A stretch of 64,000 nucleotides of DNA, taken from assembly GCA_016490735.1 (NCBI GenBank), contig JAEMWC010000609.1, positions 361,501 through 425,500 on the forward strand, read 5' to 3'. A program made the position numbers and the translations under genes. The notes under the pieces were generated by a model. It did no database searches and was not told the DNA's origin. It saw only the letters and a list, made by a program, of their open reading frames with translations. Shown one piece after another: positions 43,214-53,507 of this stretch (position 1 is the stretch's first letter; each line of letters begins with the position of its first letter). Source of the stretch: Pachyseris speciosa. Its lineage: Eukaryota; Cnidaria; Anthozoa; Scleractinia; Pachyseridae.

Positions 43214-43909
43214 AGCCCTGGCCAAACTATTGAACAAAGTTGGATCCAACATCCAACATTGTTGGATGTGAATGTTGAGATAGTGGCAAAACACTATCCA
43301 ACATTGCTAGATGAAACAAGCTACCGGTACAAGTTGGCGCAAAATTTCAAATTCAAAACGTGGCGCTTAAACGGAAATGAAAAGCGCTTATATTGCGTCA
43401 CATATAATGTTGGTACTAGGGCTGTTCGAGGATGTAAATGACGGTGTCAAGCAAGTAAAAACCATGGAATTGTTAAGAGAACGAGCTGAAAAGGGTATGT
43501 TCCATACCGCTCTACAGTTATAATTGCAAGATACACCCGCGATGATTAACGAGATGATGAGAATGAGCTCGGATAAGTTCGCTAAAATTTTAAATGCTAT
43601 TGAACCGGACCGGACATCTGCAAACAGAGCACCAAAATAGCGATTATTGATTAGCTAGCAGGGCTAACCTGACTCGCTTCAGGATACAACTTTGTTGGAA
43701 AAGCGGCAAAACACTGCAACATTCGTTCATCGAGCAGAATTGTTGGACGTAATGTTTGATCAAAAGCAAACTCTATCCAACATTTGATCGAGCAAAAATT
43801 GTTGGACGAACATCATCCAACATGGGCGGCCAAACGGTTGAACAGTGTTGGATCGAGCAAAGTTGGAACGTTGAATCCAACCATTTTCTTCGATAGTTTG
43901 GCCAGGGCT
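43214..43909. mobile_element. Harbinger-like MITE with TAA duplication
   Basis: TAA at 43211-43213 and 43910-43912 flank inverted ends (AGCCCTGGCCAAACTAT and its inverse). Inside, ATCCAACAnTGTTGGAT-type palindromes recur many times near both ends (43240-43320 and 43690-43880). No transposase frame. Confidence 0.75.
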
Positions 43910-44230
43910 TAAGACTCGCCAGAGGGAGAGTGTTATTCCGAATGGCTTGCAAATCCGCAAGGCTACGAACAGTGGTGTTTTTTCTACCAATTTTTAAGAG
44001 AGATGGAGCCATATTCTTCATAGAGCTGGGGAAGAAATGAGAGATTTGGTCATCAAAGAATTTACGTTTGCTTTTGACATAGTTAAACGGAACATTGTGG
44101 AACTAGAAACAAGGATTTCAGTTGACTTTGGTGTTTACATTTTGGATAAAAATATGTGGTAAGCTTGAGAATTTGTTAGCTGGACGTAGACGAAATGAAT
44201 TTAGTAAACGTTCCGCCTCGCATATTGACA

Positions 44231-44345
44231 ATAGGGAGTTTAAGCAAAACGGTACGGCGGGCTTCAGTACGGCAGCCGCGAGAAATTTTGTAAAAAATAT
44301 GGACTACTGCGCATGGCAGGCATTCGCGTTCAGCCGTAGCGCTAA
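44231..44345 (+). repeat. End of a TACGGC-rich transposon
   Basis: GGAGTTTAAGCAAAACGGTA and TTCAGCCGTAGCGCTAAATC match the left end of the element at 45957-46929. It is probably a truncated copy of the same family. Confidence 0.5.
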
Positions 44346-44822
44346 ATCCTATAGCCTCCTTCGCAGACGTCTTTGGGCTCGTCACGCATTCCTTGCGCAC
44401 GAACGTCTGCTGAACTAAACTGCCACTTAGTTTATATCACATAGTTTATATCTGTTTTTTTTTTTATCTTTTTATTTAGGGAAACATTATAGGGTCAACC
44501 TCTAGTTTTCCTTTTCAAGATGTTTTATAATTTTTAGCTCCCCCATCTTGAATAAATACGTTATGTTACTTCCGTTCGCCGGCGGTTAGCCTTTGATTTG
44601 AAGAAACCAATAACGAGCTGCGTAAGAATGGAAATGACACCCGATTCACGTGCATCGTCTGTGAAAATAATCCAGGGATCAAAGTCCTACTTTCCATAAA
44701 TTGGAAAACGAACTATGATTGGCTAACCGCCGCGAACGGAAGTGGTAGTTCAGTTCAGCAGACGTTCGTGGACAAGGAAAGCGTGACGAGCCCAAAGACG
44801 TCTGCCTCAACCGCTTTAGAAT
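44346..44822. mobile_element. MITE related to the large transposon at 44971
   Basis: Ends (TAGCCTCCTTCGCAGACGTC... and inverse ...GACGTCTGC) match each other over about 70 bases and resemble the ends of the 44971-53507 element. A second inner inverted pair (TTCCGTTCGCCGGCGGTTAG) lies at 44570 and 44720. The outermost right bases are lost. Confidence 0.6.
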
Positions 44823-44970
44823 TAGCACTTCTTAAGGGTATGGCTTCCGGATAGCGCGTTGCGTAGTCCACGATATGTAGCCGGTACTTGATCGCGGTAA
44901 TTCCCCCACAATGTCGATAGCGATCTTCTTAAAGGGTTTAGTTTCAATCGCTACTGGGCTTAGAGGGGCC
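44816..44970 (-). pseudogene. Gypsy 3 integrase core, distal part (split by a transposon)
   Basis: The minus strand reads SPVAIETKPFKKIAIDIVGE then, after a one-base shift, HIVDYATRYPEAIPLRSANS. This is the start of a Gypsy integrase catalytic core with the first Asp (AIDIVG). It continues the frame that ends at 53508 on the other side of the 8.5-kb insert. Confidence 0.75.
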
Positions 44971-45141
44971 TAGTCTCCTTCGCAGCCGTCTTTGGGGCTC
45001 GTCACGCAACACGCTCCCTCCCCCACAAGAGCAGAACCGCATTCCTTTCCACCCGTGTGAGTGAGCCGCGCCAAGACTACTCGTCCAATCACAGCTCGTG
45101 TTTTATCGGTGACTCTTTCAGCTTTCTAGTGAGAAAGGAAA

Positions 45142-45336
45142 ATGGCGTCTATCGCAGAAGCTTTCGTTTCCACGGCTTCCAAGTTTAATATTCCTAGCTT
45201 ACATAAGTATCAGAAGCTCGCAATCGAGAAAATTGTTTCGCTGAAGAAAGATGTGTTTGTGAATCTGCCAACAGGGTTTGGAAAATGCCTGATTTATCAG
45301 GCTATTCCACTTGTGTACGATCACATCACTAACTAG
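45142..45336 (+). pseudogene. RecQ-like helicase N-terminus
   Basis: MASIAEAFVSTASKFNIPSL is followed by a Q-like motif (HKYQKLAIEKI) and Walker A (LPTGFGKCLIYQAIP, a Cys replacing Ser/Thr). The frame stops after 64 codons; motifs II-VI are absent. It starts 170 bases from the left end of the transposon in which it lies. Confidence 0.65.
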
Positions 45337-45819
45337 CTATCGGGACATATCGTTGGATTGATAGTGAGGTTGAAGAGGTTGCCTATTGGAGAGCACTAAA
45401 CATGTCATTTTCTTGATTTTATTATTTTTAATAGTAAATAATTTGTTTCGATATAAGACAGCAAATTATTTTGATGGTTGTGGATTGTTCTTGGTGTTAT
45501 TTGACTAATATTATTTATCAGTGAGAAGCACACATCAAAATACAGTAGAATCTCCACTATTCTGGCAACACTTTGATAATTCAATAATAACTAATTTCAA
45601 AACAATGATGCAGATGTATTCCCTTGTCGTTACCATGGATAATCTTCTACAGTACAGCTCGCAGATAAGCGAACCAAAAGACGAGTCAAAAAATATACAG
45701 ATGCGCGTCTACACATACGCAAAATGGCTTAGTATGTATGAGCTTACTCATTGTCTTCCTTTTGTTGTGTCGTTGTCAATTTTGAATAAACTGAATAGCA
45801 AGAGTAAGTATACCGAATA

Positions 45820-45939
45820 TGTGGTGTTAATCATTTACTAGTGACGCAATGTAACCTTATAGGGGAATTGATTAAAGGGATATGATTCATTCTGATCTGC
45901 AACATGGCTCGCGTGGTTCTCTATTAGAGTAATTGTACA
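45820..45939 (+). repeat. 5' LTR of Gypsy element 2
   Basis: 120 bases, TGTGGTGTTAATCATTTACT to GTAATTGTACA, preceded by GAATA (45815-45819). A primer-binding-like TGGTGTCAGAAGT follows. Confidence 0.9.
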
Positions 45940-45956
45940 TGGTGTCAGAAGTAATA

Positions 45957-46929
45957 GGGACTTTAAGCAAATCGCTACGGCGACCTATGCTACGGCGGCC
46001 GGAAGTAAAAAAAGCCCAGAAATGAAGCAGTGCGCATGCTTGGAAATGAGCTTTCGCCGTAGCGCTAAATCCTGCAACGTGAAGAACTGCCTTCTGGCGT
46101 AGTCGCTACTACGTGAATATAAAAGTCGACTCTCCTCCTATTCTTTGCGGTCACTAGTTTTAAAAACTAACAAAGATTGTTTTTCACTTTATCAAGAAAG
46201 TATTTGAAGCTTCTGGTTTTCCAGTAAATACGTTTTCCCTGCGTTTTCTCGTAAAAGATTTCTATCGTCAGCAGACTGTGCCATGCATAAACATGGCCGC
46301 GGAAATACTGCCAGAAAAAACAAAGGCTAGACGAAAACCGTAAGTACGACTGTTAGCAATAAAGCTAATGAAATGTCACTGAAGGTTGTTTACGCAAGAA
46401 TAAAATATCTGAAACGTTGAATTTGTTGATTTCTTGTTAAATACGGCACATAAGAAGAAATATCACTTGCAGCGAACTCCGATCTTCAATTGTAGTTTTC
46501 TGTTTTGTGTAGATTTCGCCCTCCGATGATGTTTTCTATTAATATTCTTCTTGGCAAACGAAAGATTGGAATTTAAGTACAGAAATTCTTGCGCAAAGTC
46601 TCTCTCAAAAGAGGGAAATTGGTTTCTATTTTCAGTGTTTTTGGTTCGTTCTAGATAATCTCGTCCGCTGTGGCAAATTAAGTTTTACAGTATAAAGCAG
46701 TACTGAATTCTTCGTCTGAAGTGAAGCCCATATTTTTCTTTCATGTGACAACTACGTTGTTTTATGTATTCGCTTCTCCAAAGGAGGTCATAACAGCGAA
46801 AGCAAGTGAGCCGTAGTCACTGCTTGCTTAAAGTTGAAATTTGGAGGGCTACGGTGACGTACTCTCCCGAGGACTCCGCATCCACGACCGCCGTAGTAGA
46901 GGTCGCCGTAGCGATTTGCTTAAAGTCCC
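45957..46929. mobile_element. TACGGCG-end transposon flanked by TA
   Basis: The left end GGGACTTTAAGCAAATCGCT and the right end (inverse) are identical for 29 bases, then similar for more. TA dinucleotides flank it. The interior has no transposase frame. It begins 17 bases after the 5' LTR of Gypsy 2. Confidence 0.75.
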
Positions 46930-46938
46930 TAACGACAC

Positions 46939-47410
46939 AATGGCGGGGCGCTTTTCATAATAGTATGCGAGCCTTGTTTCGTCGATTACCAATCGACCGC
47001 TATTGGTATTTAGCGAAACAAGGCATCTAGCGAGGACGGTTTTTAGAAGAAAGGGCAAATTTCTCCAGTCATCTGTAGGCCAGTATTTGCTTTATCGAAC
47101 AAGATAATTTTCAAAGGCAGGGCGCTTTTGAAAATATTTTGCGAGCCTTGTTTCGTCGATTACCAATCGACCGCTATTGGTATTTAGCGAAACAAGGCAT
47201 CTAGCGAGGACGGTTTTTAGAAGAAAGGGCAAATTTCTCCAGTCATCTGTAGGCCAGTATTTGCTTTATCGAACAAGATAATTTTCGAAGGCAGGGCGCT
47301 TTTGAAAATAGTTTGCGAGCCTCGTTTCGTCGATTACCAATCGACCGCTATTGGTAATTAGCGAAACTAGGCATCTAACGAGGACGGTTTTGGAAGGGAG
47401 GTCAAATTTC
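46939..47410 (+). repeat. 174-bp tandem repeat, each unit with a hairpin
   Basis: GCGAGCCTTGTTTCG starts at 46967, 47141 and, with changes, 47315: a period of exactly 174. Each unit has an inverted pair GCCTTGTTTCG ... CGAAACAAGGC around ATTACCAAT ... ATTGGTATT. The first two units are almost identical. Confidence 0.9.
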
Positions 47411-47489
47411 CCGTGTCATGTATTTGTTTTTGTTTTTTTTTGTTTTGTTTTGTCGATTACCAATTGTTTCGTTTTGTTTCGTTTCGTTT

Positions 47490-48210
47490 CGCGGATTACC
47501 GTAAGCCGAGATCGTATCGTAGTCGGATTGCGAAATTTCAAGCTGAGTGAGAAACTCCAGATGGATTCAGCCCTTACGCTACACTCGGCGATAAATAGTG
47601 CCAGGCAGAGTGAGTCAGTTAAAAAGCAACAAGAATCGCTTCGAAGCGGAGTACCAACACAAATCGATGAAGTAAAAGGATCGAAAGCACACCATGACCG
47701 ACGACAGAATTTGTCACAAAGGCGACCAACGAAATGCATGCGTTGCGGCGTTATCTCGGAATATCACGCACGCCAAAAATGCCCCGCAAAGGACGCTACG
47801 TGTGCCAAGTGTAAAAAAAGAGGTCATTTCGCCAAAGTTTGCTTGTCGGCTCCAAAGAAAGTTGGCGTGATTGCAGCCGACGATTTGGATGAGCAAGAAG
47901 AGCGCGACGATGACGGATTCTTCCTCGGAGAGATTGGAAACGCGGACGGAAAACCTTGGAAAGAAGAGATTGACGTTAATGGCACAAAAATTCAGTTCAA
48001 GCTAGACAGCGGAGCCGACGTAACAGTTATCGGTGGGTCAATTTATTCGCGTTTTTTCGGGCAAAACAAGCTTGAAAGATCACGCAAGAAACTATTCGGC
48101 CCGTGCAAAAGCCCACTGTCGTGCCTGGGGGTACTAAAAGCGAATCTTGAAGTGAAAGGAAAATCCTGTTTACGTTGTCGAGAACTTGGAGACCCCGCTC
48201 CTCGGTAGAT
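47490..48210 (+). pseudogene. Gypsy 2 gag C-terminus, nucleocapsid and protease
   Basis: Starts within gag (RDRIVVGLRNFKLSEKLQMD). Two CCHC-type knuckles: CMRCGVISEYHARQKC and CAKCKKRGHFAKVC. The protease has FKLDSGADVTVIG. The end of the protease is shifted by one base near 48185 to ENLETPLLGRSACVALE, which leads into RT. Confidence 0.8.
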
Positions 48211-50981
48211 CCGCCTGCGTAGCATTAGAAACCATCGCAAAGGTTGCAGCCGTGACTCACCCAGCAGAAGGAATTAAGGAACGCTTTCCAAAGCTCTTCA
48301 GTGGCCTGGGTTGCATGGACGGAGAATATGAGATTAAACTGACGTCAACGTATGAACCCTTCAACCAGACCACACCGAGACGTGTTCCAATTCCCTTGCT
48401 GCCAAAAGTCAAGGGAGAGCTGGACCGTATGGAAACAATGGGAGTGATCGAAAAGGTAGATGTGCCCACAGAGTGGTGTTCACCCATCGTAGTAGTCCCA
48501 AAGTCAAATGGAAACGTCCGCATATGTGGTGACTTCATTCAGCTGAACAAAGCTGTACTTCGCGAGAATCATCCGATGCCCACAACAGAGCAAACACTGG
48601 GAAAGCTGGCCGGTGCGAAAGTGATATCCAAGCTGGACGCCAATAGTGGGTTCTGGCAACGAAAGTTGAAAGAGAGCTCAAAGCTGCTCACCACGTTTAT
48701 CACTCCATGGGGCCGGTACTGCTATACGCGTCTACCATTTGGTATTTCTTCCGCCCCAGAACATTTCCAACGGAGCATGCAAAGAATCCTGGAAGGCCTA
48801 CCTGGGGTCGAATGTTAGATGGACGACATCATTGTGTACGGGGAAAATCAAGCAGAGCACGACGAAAGGCTAGTGGCGGTCCTAGTTAGGCTCCAAGAAG
48901 CAAACGTCACACTTAACGCCGAAAAATGTGAATTCTCAAAGGAGACTGTTCGATTTCTGGGCCAATTGGTGGGAAAAGACGGAATTCGCGCCGACCCAAG
49001 CAAGATAGCTGCGGTGAAGTACTTAGCTGAACCTACCGATATACACGAGCTCAGACGATTTCTGGTAATGGTCAACCAGTCAGGAAAGTACATTCCAAAC
49101 TTGGCTGAACTCACCCACCCACTACGTGAACTTCTCAGCAAGAAGAACTCCTAGATCTGGGGCCCCCAGCAACGCAGTGCCTTTGAAAGCATCAAAGAAA
49201 AGTTGAGTTGCGCGCCAGCACTTGCAATTTTCGATCTTTCCCTCGAAACTACGTTGTCTGCCGATGCATCATCTTACGGTCTGGGTGCCGTCCTGACCCA
49301 AAAAAAAACCGACGGGAAGTGGAAGCCAATAGTGTTCATATCTCGCGCTCACACTCCAACAGAACGACGATACGCCCAGATCGAAAAGGAGGCCCTAGCA
49401 ACCACTTGGGCTTGCGAGAGGTTGGCCGACTATCTAATTGGCAAAAAGTTCCTTGTGGAGACAGACCACAAGCCGCTAGTTCCTATCCTTGGCTCAAAGA
49501 ATTTAGAGGAGATGTCGCCCAGAATCCAGCGGCTTCGTGTGCGACTGTTGAGGTTCGACTTCAGCGTCTCCCATGTCCCAGGCAAATACCTCAGCACCGC
49601 TGACGCACTCTCCAGAGCACCCATAGTCGGGGAAACCAAAGAAAACGATCCAAGACCCGAAGAAGAAATTAATCTATATCTTCATCACATATTTAACTCC
49701 CTCCCAGCTTCTAACACACAGCTTGAGCGTATTAGGGAAAAACAAGAGGAAGACGAAGTCTGCCAGGCGCTAAAGGAGTACTGTGGCGAAGGCTGGCCAG
49801 AACGACCCAGAGTCCCAGACGCACTTCAACCATACTGGCAAGTCAAGGATGAACTTTCAGTCGTCCACGGCTTGCTTCTTAAGGCAGTCAGAATCGTCAT
49901 TCCCACATCTATAAGGCTGGAGATCCTAGACCGCATCCACGACAGTCATCAAGGTGTCACGAAATGTCGCGAGAGGGCAAAGCGATCAGTATGGTGGCCA
50001 GGTCTTAGTGGGCAAATTGAGGATCTTGTCAAGCAATGCCGCAAGTGTACCGAACGGAGGCCAAATATCAAGGAACCGTTGATCCCAAGTGCAATTCCGG
50101 ATAGGCCGTGGCAAATGATCGGCACGGATATTTGCTATGTCAAAAAGCGGCCTTATCTGATTGTGGTGGACTATTTCTCAAAGTTCATCGAAGTCAGCTA
50201 CCTAGCCTCACTCAGCTCCATGGAAACGATTCGAGCCCTCAAATCGGTATTCGCTCGACACGGGATACCAGAAATTGTGCGCTCGGATAACGACCCCCAG
50301 TACGATTCGGTAGAATTCTCCAAATTCGCTAGAGAGTGGGAATTCAAACATGTCACGAGCAGCCTCCTCTACGCACAGTCTAACGGAGAAGCAGAAAGAG
50401 CGGTAGAAACTGCGAAGAACCTGCTACAGAAAGAAGAAGACCCTGCCAAAGCTCTTCTGGCCTATCGATCCACACCGCTGCAAGGTGGAAAGACACCTTC
50501 CGAGTTACTGTTTGGCCGGCAGATAAGATGTACACTACCTTGTATTCCAGCAGCCCTTCAACCCAGCTGGCCGGGAATAGAGAAATGGAGACAGGAGGAG
50601 AGTAAACGGAAGATTAAACAGAAACAGAACTACGATTTGCGACACAGAGTCAAGGAATTGGTTCCCTTCCAGCCAGGCGAGCGTGTATGGATTCATGACG
50701 AAAACAGACCAGCTACGGTCAGGAACTGTGCGCAGGCTAACCAGCCACGATCTTACCTGGTAGAAGCTTCCGGTAGTATCTTGAGGAGGAACCGGTCCGC
50801 TCTTCAACCATATGCTGACGAGTCGTTGAGTAGCGACAACAAGCCGTCGACCAGCGACGACAAGCCGTTCTACCAGGAGGATAGACCAGCTGCTCCAGAA
50901 CCAGCCGTTATACCGGATGACTCTGTCATGCGTACGCGTTCGGGACGACTGATAAAGACACCCCAAAGACTTGACTTGTAG
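48186..50981 (+). pseudogene. Gypsy 2 RT, RNase H and integrase, two TAG codons
   Basis: The frame is the same throughout. RT: IEKVDVPTEWCSPIVVVPKS, KVISKLDANSGFWQ, RLPFGISSAPEHFQRSM, then a TAG at 48816-48818 directly before MDDIIVYG. A second TAG is at 49152-49154. RNase H: LSADASSYGLGAVL and TDHKPLVPIL. Integrase: HDSHQGVTKCRERAKRSVWW with QCRKC; IGTDICYV, VRSDNDPQYDS and SNGEAERAVET give the D-D-E triad. C-terminus RTRSGRLIKTPQRLDL. No other damage is seen in about 930 codons. Confidence 0.88.
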
Positions 50982-51138
50982 TCCAATATCACCCAATAGA
51001 GACAAACGGAGAAACATTGTGTATTATTATTATTATTATTTTTGCTAGTCTTCGTTCGAGATGTTTCAGTTCTTTTTTTTTTTTTTTATTTTTGCAATAA
51101 GAATATTAATCATTTAGTGAAATACTTTTAAAGGGAGA

Positions 51139-51258
51139 TGTGGTGTTAATCATTTACTAGTGACGCAATGTAACCTTATAGGGGAATTGATTAAAGGGAT
51201 GTGATTCATTCTGATCTACAACATGGCTCAAGTGGTTCTCTATTAGAGTAATTGTACA
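51139..51258 (+). repeat. 3' LTR of Gypsy element 2
   Basis: 120 bases, nearly identical to 45820-45939, preceded by a polypurine tract (AAAGGGAGA) and followed by GAATA. Confidence 0.9.
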
Positions 51259-51357
51259 GAATATTCATTAATTAACACAGTATTTTTGCCGTTTCAATCG
51301 TAGCCGCTTGCAGAACCATATTCTAAATAAACAAACTCTACAAACTACGTTTGTAAA

Positions 51358-51720
51358 GAAATTACTCTTCAATAAACGGCGCATCATAAGCACTTCTATA
51401 ACGAATTTAAGCATTTAAAACAGAGTATTTTGCCATTTCGATCGTCTCTGTGGAGTCTGTGCGAGATATCACATTTTTGTTTGTTATGACGTGCGGCACA
51501 AATTCACCTTCGCCGGCGAGCGGTGAAAAGATAAACACAATTGCCTCCAAAGAAACAACTCTTCAATAAACGACGCATCATAAGCACTTTTGTACCGAAA
51601 ATTCAGCGTTTAAGAAAGAGTGTTTTCCCGTTTCAATCGTCTCTGTGAGCCTTGTAGAACCAGAGATGTCACATTTTTGTTTGTTGTGACTGCACAAATT
51701 CTCACGTTCACCGGCGCAAG
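51358..51720. repeat. Direct duplication of about 195 bases
   Basis: CTCTTCAATAAACGGCGCAT ... ATCACATTTTTGTTTGTTAT (51365 on) recurs with changes from 51560 (CTCTTCAATAAACGACGCAT ...). The second copy overlaps the end of the Cys-rich gene, so the gene's 3' region was duplicated. Confidence 0.75.
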
Positions 51721-52186
51721 TAGCCAGAGATGTTCTACAATTAGCAACTGGATTTTCCAAGTTACTAGTATCAGTGTCTCTCAAAGAAGTACAAGTGGTA
51801 TCGGAGAATCGAAGCGATTTGGATGCTTTACCTCGCGATTTAGGTGTGATATTCTTGCCAACCTCTTCGTTCGATCGCTGTAGTCGGTTTTCCCTCAGCT
51901 TTTCTCTAGCATTTAAGGTCTCCTCTACTTCTTTCTTGATTTCATTCAGCTTATCTGATGCGCGTTGAAATTTTATCAAACGCTGGTAGCATTTCCCTCT
52001 GCAAACAAACAATTCGCTGCTGTCCGAATAGTTAGGCACGTCCACAGCTAGCGAAGATCTAATGGTTCCAGCAATATCCACTGAACTTTTTCCGAAGACA
52101 TATATTTTATCCTTTGCAAGAGTAGCCGACGAACAAATAAGGCACCTTGAGCTACCTTCTACCAATTTCTTTGTAGTCATATTCAT
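51578..52186 (-). CDS. Cys-rich (ZAD-like) protein of the large transposon
   Basis: 202 codons from MNMTTKKLVEGSSRCLICSS. Two Cys pairs, CLIC at residue 16 and CRGKC at about 68, with a hydrophobic middle (YVFGKSSVDIAGTIRSSLAV), recall a zinc-associated N-terminal domain. A long charged helix follows (ASDKLNEIKKEVEETLNARE), then a Ser/Thr-rich end with more Cys. The frame is intact. It lies near the right end and reads toward the left. The role is unknown; DNA binding or dimerisation of a transposase is plausible. Confidence 0.55.
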   Translation of the reverse strand: MNMTTKKLVEGSSRCLICSSATLAKDKIYVFGKSSVDIAGTIRSSLAVDVPNYSDSSELFVCRGKCYQRLIKFQRASDKLNEIKKEVEETLNAREKLRENRLQRSNEEVGKNITPKSRGKASKSLRFSDTTCTSLRDTDTSNLENPVANCRTSLATCAGERENLCSHNKQKCDISGSTRLTETIETGKHSFLNAEFSVQKCL

Positions 52187-52204
52187 ACGAAATCTATGAA
52201 ATCT

Positions 52205-53261
52205 GTACGGGTCCGCAAATGATACCAGGAGCGCAAATGATCCCTAAAATGGACCGCAAATGATGATCCCCCGAACAAAAATAAGGAATGGCATGGATTG
52301 ATATAAAAATTACACACACAAAAAACACGTTTTCTCATTTTTTTTTCCGTTTTTAGTGGAAAATCTCTGATATTGCGTGACGTTCTGTCTGTTTGTTGAT
52401 TGTGTAGTACAGTAGTTGTTGATGTAAAGTCGTATGTTGTGATCGTGGACTGCGAGTTTCGCTTCATGTCTTCTGTTTATTGTGTTGAACATCCTAGCAC
52501 GTTCGAGAACATGCTTAATCGGATTTCTTTTTTTGTCGGGTATATGATCAATGCTCTGGTGCGCGTGCGGTGAAAATCGAGCATCTATAAAGGTCTATAA
52601 ATCAATTGTACAACGAGTTAAATACACATATACCCGTAAAAAAGAACTGAAAATTCCTCAGTTGATTTCATTACCGTTTGAAATAAAAGTCTTGTTCACT
52701 GAGCACTCTCATTCAAAATTGTACTTAGAATACTAAGTGTTTCTTCCTCACATTCATGGGTGATCAGCCGACTGGCCTGAGACAGGCGAGAGACGCAGTG
52801 ATGTAGTTGAAATCGGAGCAGGTGTCATAGATCATCGCTCGAAAAATGGCTAAACTGCCTTGTTGCAGCTTCATTGGTATCATTTGTGAGCGTTCTTGGA
52901 GTTACTAAAGATAAGAACAAACATGAAGATCTCTAAAGACGGAAGGAAGAACGAGATAGGTTTGGATCCTGGTGTGATAACTGGCATTGACTGCTTCACA
53001 TCAGTTGCACAAATTGTGTCTCATTGTGTGACTACGTTTACCTTTTTAAAATAAATGATGATAGTCGTGAGCCATGATTTTAAGGTTTTGATAAAAATAA
53101 TCGCAATTCATGCCAATTCCCTATCCATACCATTTCACTATCTATGCCATTCCTTATTTTTTGCGTGGAATCATTTGCGGTCTAATATGATGTAAAATGG
53201 AGATCATTTGCGGTCCAATTTGGGGATCATTTGCGGTCCGGGATCATTTGCGGACCCGTAC
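52205..53261. mobile_element. MITE with AAATCT duplication and ATCATTTGCGG repeats
   Basis: AAATCT at 52199-52204 and 53262-53267 flanks inverted ends GTACGGGTCCGCAAATGAT. The motif GACCGCAAATGATC or its inverse appears three times near the left and four times near the right end. No coding capacity. Confidence 0.8.
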
Positions 53262-53507
53262 AAATCTCTGGCAGCTTCACCCGAAAGCGCCGACGAATTC
53301 ACACGGGAAACTAACGTCATTAAAAATATATTGATGCGTGATTGGCTTTTTGGAAAACAAAAGGCGACGCGTGATTGGTGCAATCTCTCAAAATCACGTG
53401 CACGCAGAGACAAAGGGAAAGGTATGCGGTTCTGGTTGAAGCAGCCGTTGTTGCGAGGAGGGAGCGCTTGGCGTGACGAGCCCAAACCACGGCTGCGAAG
53501 GAGACTA

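Larger units (their letters stand above)
45820..51258 (+). mobile_element. Gypsy (Ty3) LTR retrotransposon 2, 5,439 bp
   Basis: Two 120-base LTRs with only a few differences, a 5-bp duplication GAATA on both sides (45815-45819, 51259-51263), a primer-binding site, a polypurine tract AAAGGGAGA just before the 3' LTR, and gag-pol. The 5' half of gag is replaced by a small transposon and a tandem array. It is young, judged by LTR similarity. Confidence 0.9.
44971..53507. mobile_element. Large DNA transposon with 9-bp duplication (Academ-like?)
   Basis: AGAGGGGCC occurs at 44962-44970 and 53508-53516. Between them the ends are inverted: TAGTCTCCTTCGCAGCCGTC at the left and GGCTGCGAAGGAGACTA at the right, with further matches (GGCTCGTCACGC, AGAACCGCAT). 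Its own sequence is about 3 kb; the rest is a nested Gypsy and a MITE. It carries a helicase N-terminus and a Cys-rich protein. Academ transposons with a helicase are known, hence the suggestion. No transposase core was recognised. Confidence 0.7.

Noticed and set aside
45521..45841. 106-codon frame before the Gypsy 2 LTR as a transposase fragment
   Set aside because: No catalytic or domain motif could be recognised, and its end runs into the inserted LTR.
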